Origin: Saccharopolyspora elongata
GTDB taxonomy: Bacteria > Actinomycetota > Actinomycetes > Mycobacteriales > Pseudonocardiaceae
Direction: 5' to 3'
DNA length: 64,000 bases
Assembly (NCBI RefSeq): GCF_004348985.1
Contig: NZ_SMKW01000028.1
Coordinates: 1-64,000 of the forward strand
The position numbers and the translations under genes are program-made. Below, in pieces: positions 62,501-64,000 of the stretch. Within the stretch, counting starts at the first letter, position 1. The number at the start of each line of letters is the position of its first letter. The notes below the pieces were generated by a model that saw only the letters and a list, made by a program, of their open reading frames with translations, ran no database searches and had not been told where the DNA came from.

Positions 62501-64000
62501 CCGCCTGCCCGGTGGCGCGCGGTCGCCGGAGGACCTGTGGCGGCTCGTCACCTCCGGTGCGGACGCGATCTCCGGGTTCCCCACCGATCGCGGCTGGGAC
62601 CTGGACGCCCTCTTCGACCCGGATCCGGCCGCGGCCGGCAAGTCCTACACCCGGCAGGGCGGATTCCTGCACGACGCGGCGGCCTTCGATCCCGCCTTCT
62701 TCGGCATCAGCCCGCGCGAAGCGCTGGCGATGGACCCCCAGCAGCGGCTGCTGCTGGAAACGTCGTGGGAGGCGCTGGAGCGCGCCGGGATCGATCCGGC
62801 GGCGCTGCGCGGCACGTCCACCGGGACGTTCGTCGGCGCGACCGCGCAGGACTACGGGCCTCGCCTGGACCAGTCCGGCGAGGGGCATGCGCTGACCGGC
62901 ACCACGCCGAGCATCCTGTCCGGGCGGATCGCCTACTCCCTGGGCTTGCACGGCCCGGCGGTCACAGTGGACACCGCATGCTCGTCGTCGCTGGTGGCGA
63001 TGCACCTGGCCTGCGAATCGCTGCGGTCGGGCGAGTCGGGCCTGGCGCTGGCCGGCGGCGTGACCGTGATGGCCACGCCCGGCATGTTCGTCGAGTTCAG
63101 CCGCCAGCGCGGGCTCGCGCAGAACGGGCGCTGCAAGGCGTTCTCCGCCGACGCCGACGGAACCAGCTGGGCCGAAGGCGTCGGAGTGGTGGTGCTGGAG
63201 CGGCTGTCGGAGGCCGTGCGCAACGGCCACCGGGTCCTGGCGGTGATCCGGGGAAGCGCGATCAACCAGGACGGCGCCAGCAACGGCCTGACCGCGCCGA
63301 GCGGACTTGCCCAGGAGCGGGTGATCCTGCAGGCCTTGGCCAACGCCGGGCTCACGCCCGCAGACGTCGACGCCGTGGAAGCCCACGGCACGGGCACGGC
63401 GTTGGGCGATCCGATCGAAGCCCAAGCGCTGCTCGCCACCTACGGCAAGCACCACAGCCCCGAACGGCCGGTGTGGCTGGGATCGCTGAAGTCCAACATC
63501 GGGCACACCCAAGCAGCTGCGGGCGTCGCCGGTGTCATCAAGATGGTGCAGGCGCTCCGCCACGAAGAGCTGCCCGCCACGCTGCACGCCGACGAACCGT
63601 CCCCCCACGTCGACTGGAGCAGCGGCGCCGTCGCACTGCTCGATCAACCCCGGCCGTGGACCGAGGGCGAACGGCCGCGTCGCGCCGCCGTCTCGTCGTT
63701 CGGCATCTCCGGCACCAACGCACACCTCGTCCTCGAACAGCCGCCGACCGCGTCCACAACGGACGCCCCGATCTCGACTACGGATTCGGGCGCCGTGCCG
63801 TGGATGATCTCCGCGAGAACGCCGGAAGCTCTTTCATCGCAAGCAGAACGCCTGCTTTCCCACCTCGGTGACCGGGACGACTGGACCCCGGCCGAGGTGG
63901 CTCGGTCGCTGGCCACCACCCGCACCGCCTTCGCGCACCGGGCTGCGATCGTCGGCACCGGCCGCGAGGAATTGCTGGCGGGACTGGAAACCCTCGCCCG
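59502..64000 (+). CDS. Modular type I polyketide synthase with KSQ loading module (partial)
   Basis: The gene starts at TTG 59502: GGAG lies five bases upstream, and the only in-frame stop before it is at 59478. Loading module: KS-like domain ~15-440 with Gln179 in DSAQSSS instead of the active Cys (a KSQ, which decarboxylates the starter); AT ~525-815 with Ser627 in GHSVGE and RAFH, the malonyl-type pattern; ACP with Ser934 in LGFDSLG. The first extension module begins at ~985, with an active KS (Cys1160 in DTACSSS). The frame is open at the window edge. An acetate-type starter is predicted. The product is unknown. Confidence 0.93.
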   Translation, partial: MVPGSDRAGIGDRSAADDGIAVIGAACRLPKAADMRALWRLLRDGGSAIADAPADRCGPDASGATRRGGFLDRVDGFDADFFGISPREARAMDPQQRLVLELAWEALEDAGLVADRIRGSRAGVFLGCAADDYATLLHRRAPRAIGRHTSTGLQRGIIANRVSYALGLRGPSMVVDSAQSSSLVAVHLACENLRSGETDLALAGGVNLILAPESSECVEEFGSLSPDGRCYTFDARANGYVRGEGGGVVVLKPLSRAVADGDPIYCVIRGGAINNDGAGDGLTVPDSLAQREVIRAAYAASGVDPAEVQYVELHGTGTKVGDPVEASALGAALGAARPTGSPLPVGSAKTNVGHLEGAAGIVGLLKVALAIRHRMLPPSLNFETPNPAIPLDSLNLAVQRELGPWPRPDRPLTAGASSFGMGGTNCHLVMTEPPATETDAPGDITGTVPWLVSGKTPEALCAQAARLHAHLREHREWSPSDVAWSLATTRSQHAQRAAILGSDEEELLARLEELARGGEGPGLVRGVATSGSSVAMLFSGQGSQRAGMGRELHRTFPEFAEAWDEVCEHLDPLLGLDRPLTEVVFAGSQDALNETLIAQPALFVLQVALFRLFEVHGIGADFLIGHSVGELSAAHVSGILTLPDAATLLAARARLMQSLPASGVMAAVQATEAELARSHPELADPASGVAIAALNAPDSTVISGEPEPVDAILRHWGQAGRHVRPLRTSRAFHSPHCDAILDELESTAARLTYHRPRIPIISTLTGDRSDAITTPGYWVRQLRDPVRFHPALTWLHRNHEATHHLEIGPGTTLTTLAREVHGNIPAIPALHPDLPEPESVLTCLARAHATGVPVDWTALLPAGRRIDLPTYAFQRRRYWLDEEATDDEAVAAPAAKSEQDPLELVRSQAAVILGHSSPEDVEPRRTLRELGFDSLGTVELRDRLSAATGLRLTTAALYSYPTPVELADHLRAELAGAGGESTAVSTSASDEPIAIVGMACRLPGGARSPEDLWRLVTSGADAISGFPTDRGWDLDALFDPDPAAAGKSYTRQGGFLHDAAAFDPAFFGISPREALAMDPQQRLLLETSWEALERAGIDPAALRGTSTGTFVGATAQDYGPRLDQSGEGHALTGTTPSILSGRIAYSLGLHGPAVTVDTACSSSLVAMHLACESLRSGESGLALAGGVTVMATPGMFVEFSRQRGLAQNGRCKAFSADADGTSWAEGVGVVVLERLSEAVRNGHRVLAVIRGSAINQDGASNGLTAPSGLAQERVILQALANAGLTPADVDAVEAHGTGTALGDPIEAQALLATYGKHHSPERPVWLGSLKSNIGHTQAAAGVAGVIKMVQALRHEELPATLHADEPSPHVDWSSGAVALLDQPRPWTEGERPRRAAVSSFGISGTNAHLVLEQPPTASTTDAPISTTDSGAVPWMISARTPEALSSQAERLLSHLGDRDDWTPAEVARSLATTRTAFAHRAAIVGTGREELLAGLETLA

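Noticed and set aside
1..64000. tRNA, rRNA genes and CRISPR arrays
   Set aside because: No cloverleaf-like genes, rRNA segments or regularly spaced repeat-spacer arrays were seen. The repeats present are palindromic pairs without spacers of constant length.

Overview
The window is a high-GC actinomycete chromosome segment. GTG and TTG starts, ATGA and GTGA gene overlaps, a LAL-type LuxR giant regulator, Tat lipoproteins and a modular type I PKS all fit the Pseudonocardiaceae, perhaps a Saccharopolyspora. That placement is inferred from gene style, not measured. No rRNA, tRNA or CRISPR array was seen.

Layout. 1-0.65 kb: the end of an IS701-like element that cuts off an XRE-type regulator. 0.75-2.7 kb: a three-gene cassette of unknown role with a kinase-like protein. 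2.7-10.5 kb: a seven-gene minus-strand catabolic operon (acyl-CoA ligase, hydrolase, MFS importer, beta-keto acid cleavage enzyme, TfdA-like dioxygenase, quinone reductase, and a dioxygenase-like protein that has lost its metal ligands) under a divergent AraC regulator. 11.6-14.8 kb: a MarR/GbsR-type regulator facing a P450 and an SDR-ferredoxin fusion. 14.9-19.1 kb: an ECF sigma/anti-sigma/ABC operon whose last gene is cut at a junction with a truncated AraC gene. 19.3-25.5 kb: secreted protein, antibiotic kinase-like gene, NTF2-like protein, subtilase, LAL regulator. 25.8-28.6 kb: metY-metX behind a short leader peptide ending in Cys and a 19-bp hairpin. 28.7-30.7 kb: TetR/flavin monooxygenase pair. 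31-33.8 kb: pqqA-pqqD-pqqE-MFS without pqqB or pqqC. 33.9-38 kb: LexA-like repressor, NAD-binding protein/AraC pair, and an ArsR-SRPBCC-DHFR operon. 38.2-43.7 kb: histidine kinase, a frameshifted response regulator and a MacB-like ABC exporter. 43.7-46.7 kb: palindromic repeats, an AsnC remnant, HxlR and oxidoreductase, and an intact double-domain AsnC regulator. 47-53.9 kb: a complete dipeptide-type ABC importer operon ending in a serine hydrolase. 54-64 kb: left side of a polyketide cluster (phage-tail-tube-like protein, DUF5988-like protein, type II thioesterase, acyl-CoA carboxylase beta subunit, reductase, secreted protein), then a PKS with a KSQ-AT-ACP loading module that runs off the right edge.

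How it works together. Most units are a regulator facing the operon it probably controls. The most unusual items are the reduced pqq locus with a duplicated leader segment in PqqA, the leader-peptide/hairpin arrangement before metY, the dioxygenase-like protein without iron ligands, the SDR-ferredoxin fusion and the tail-tube-like gene beside the PKS. Several genes are decaying or cut (XRE regulator, AraC fragment, third ABC gene, response regulator, AsnC remnant, IS200-like fragment), so this looks like a recombination-prone accessory region.
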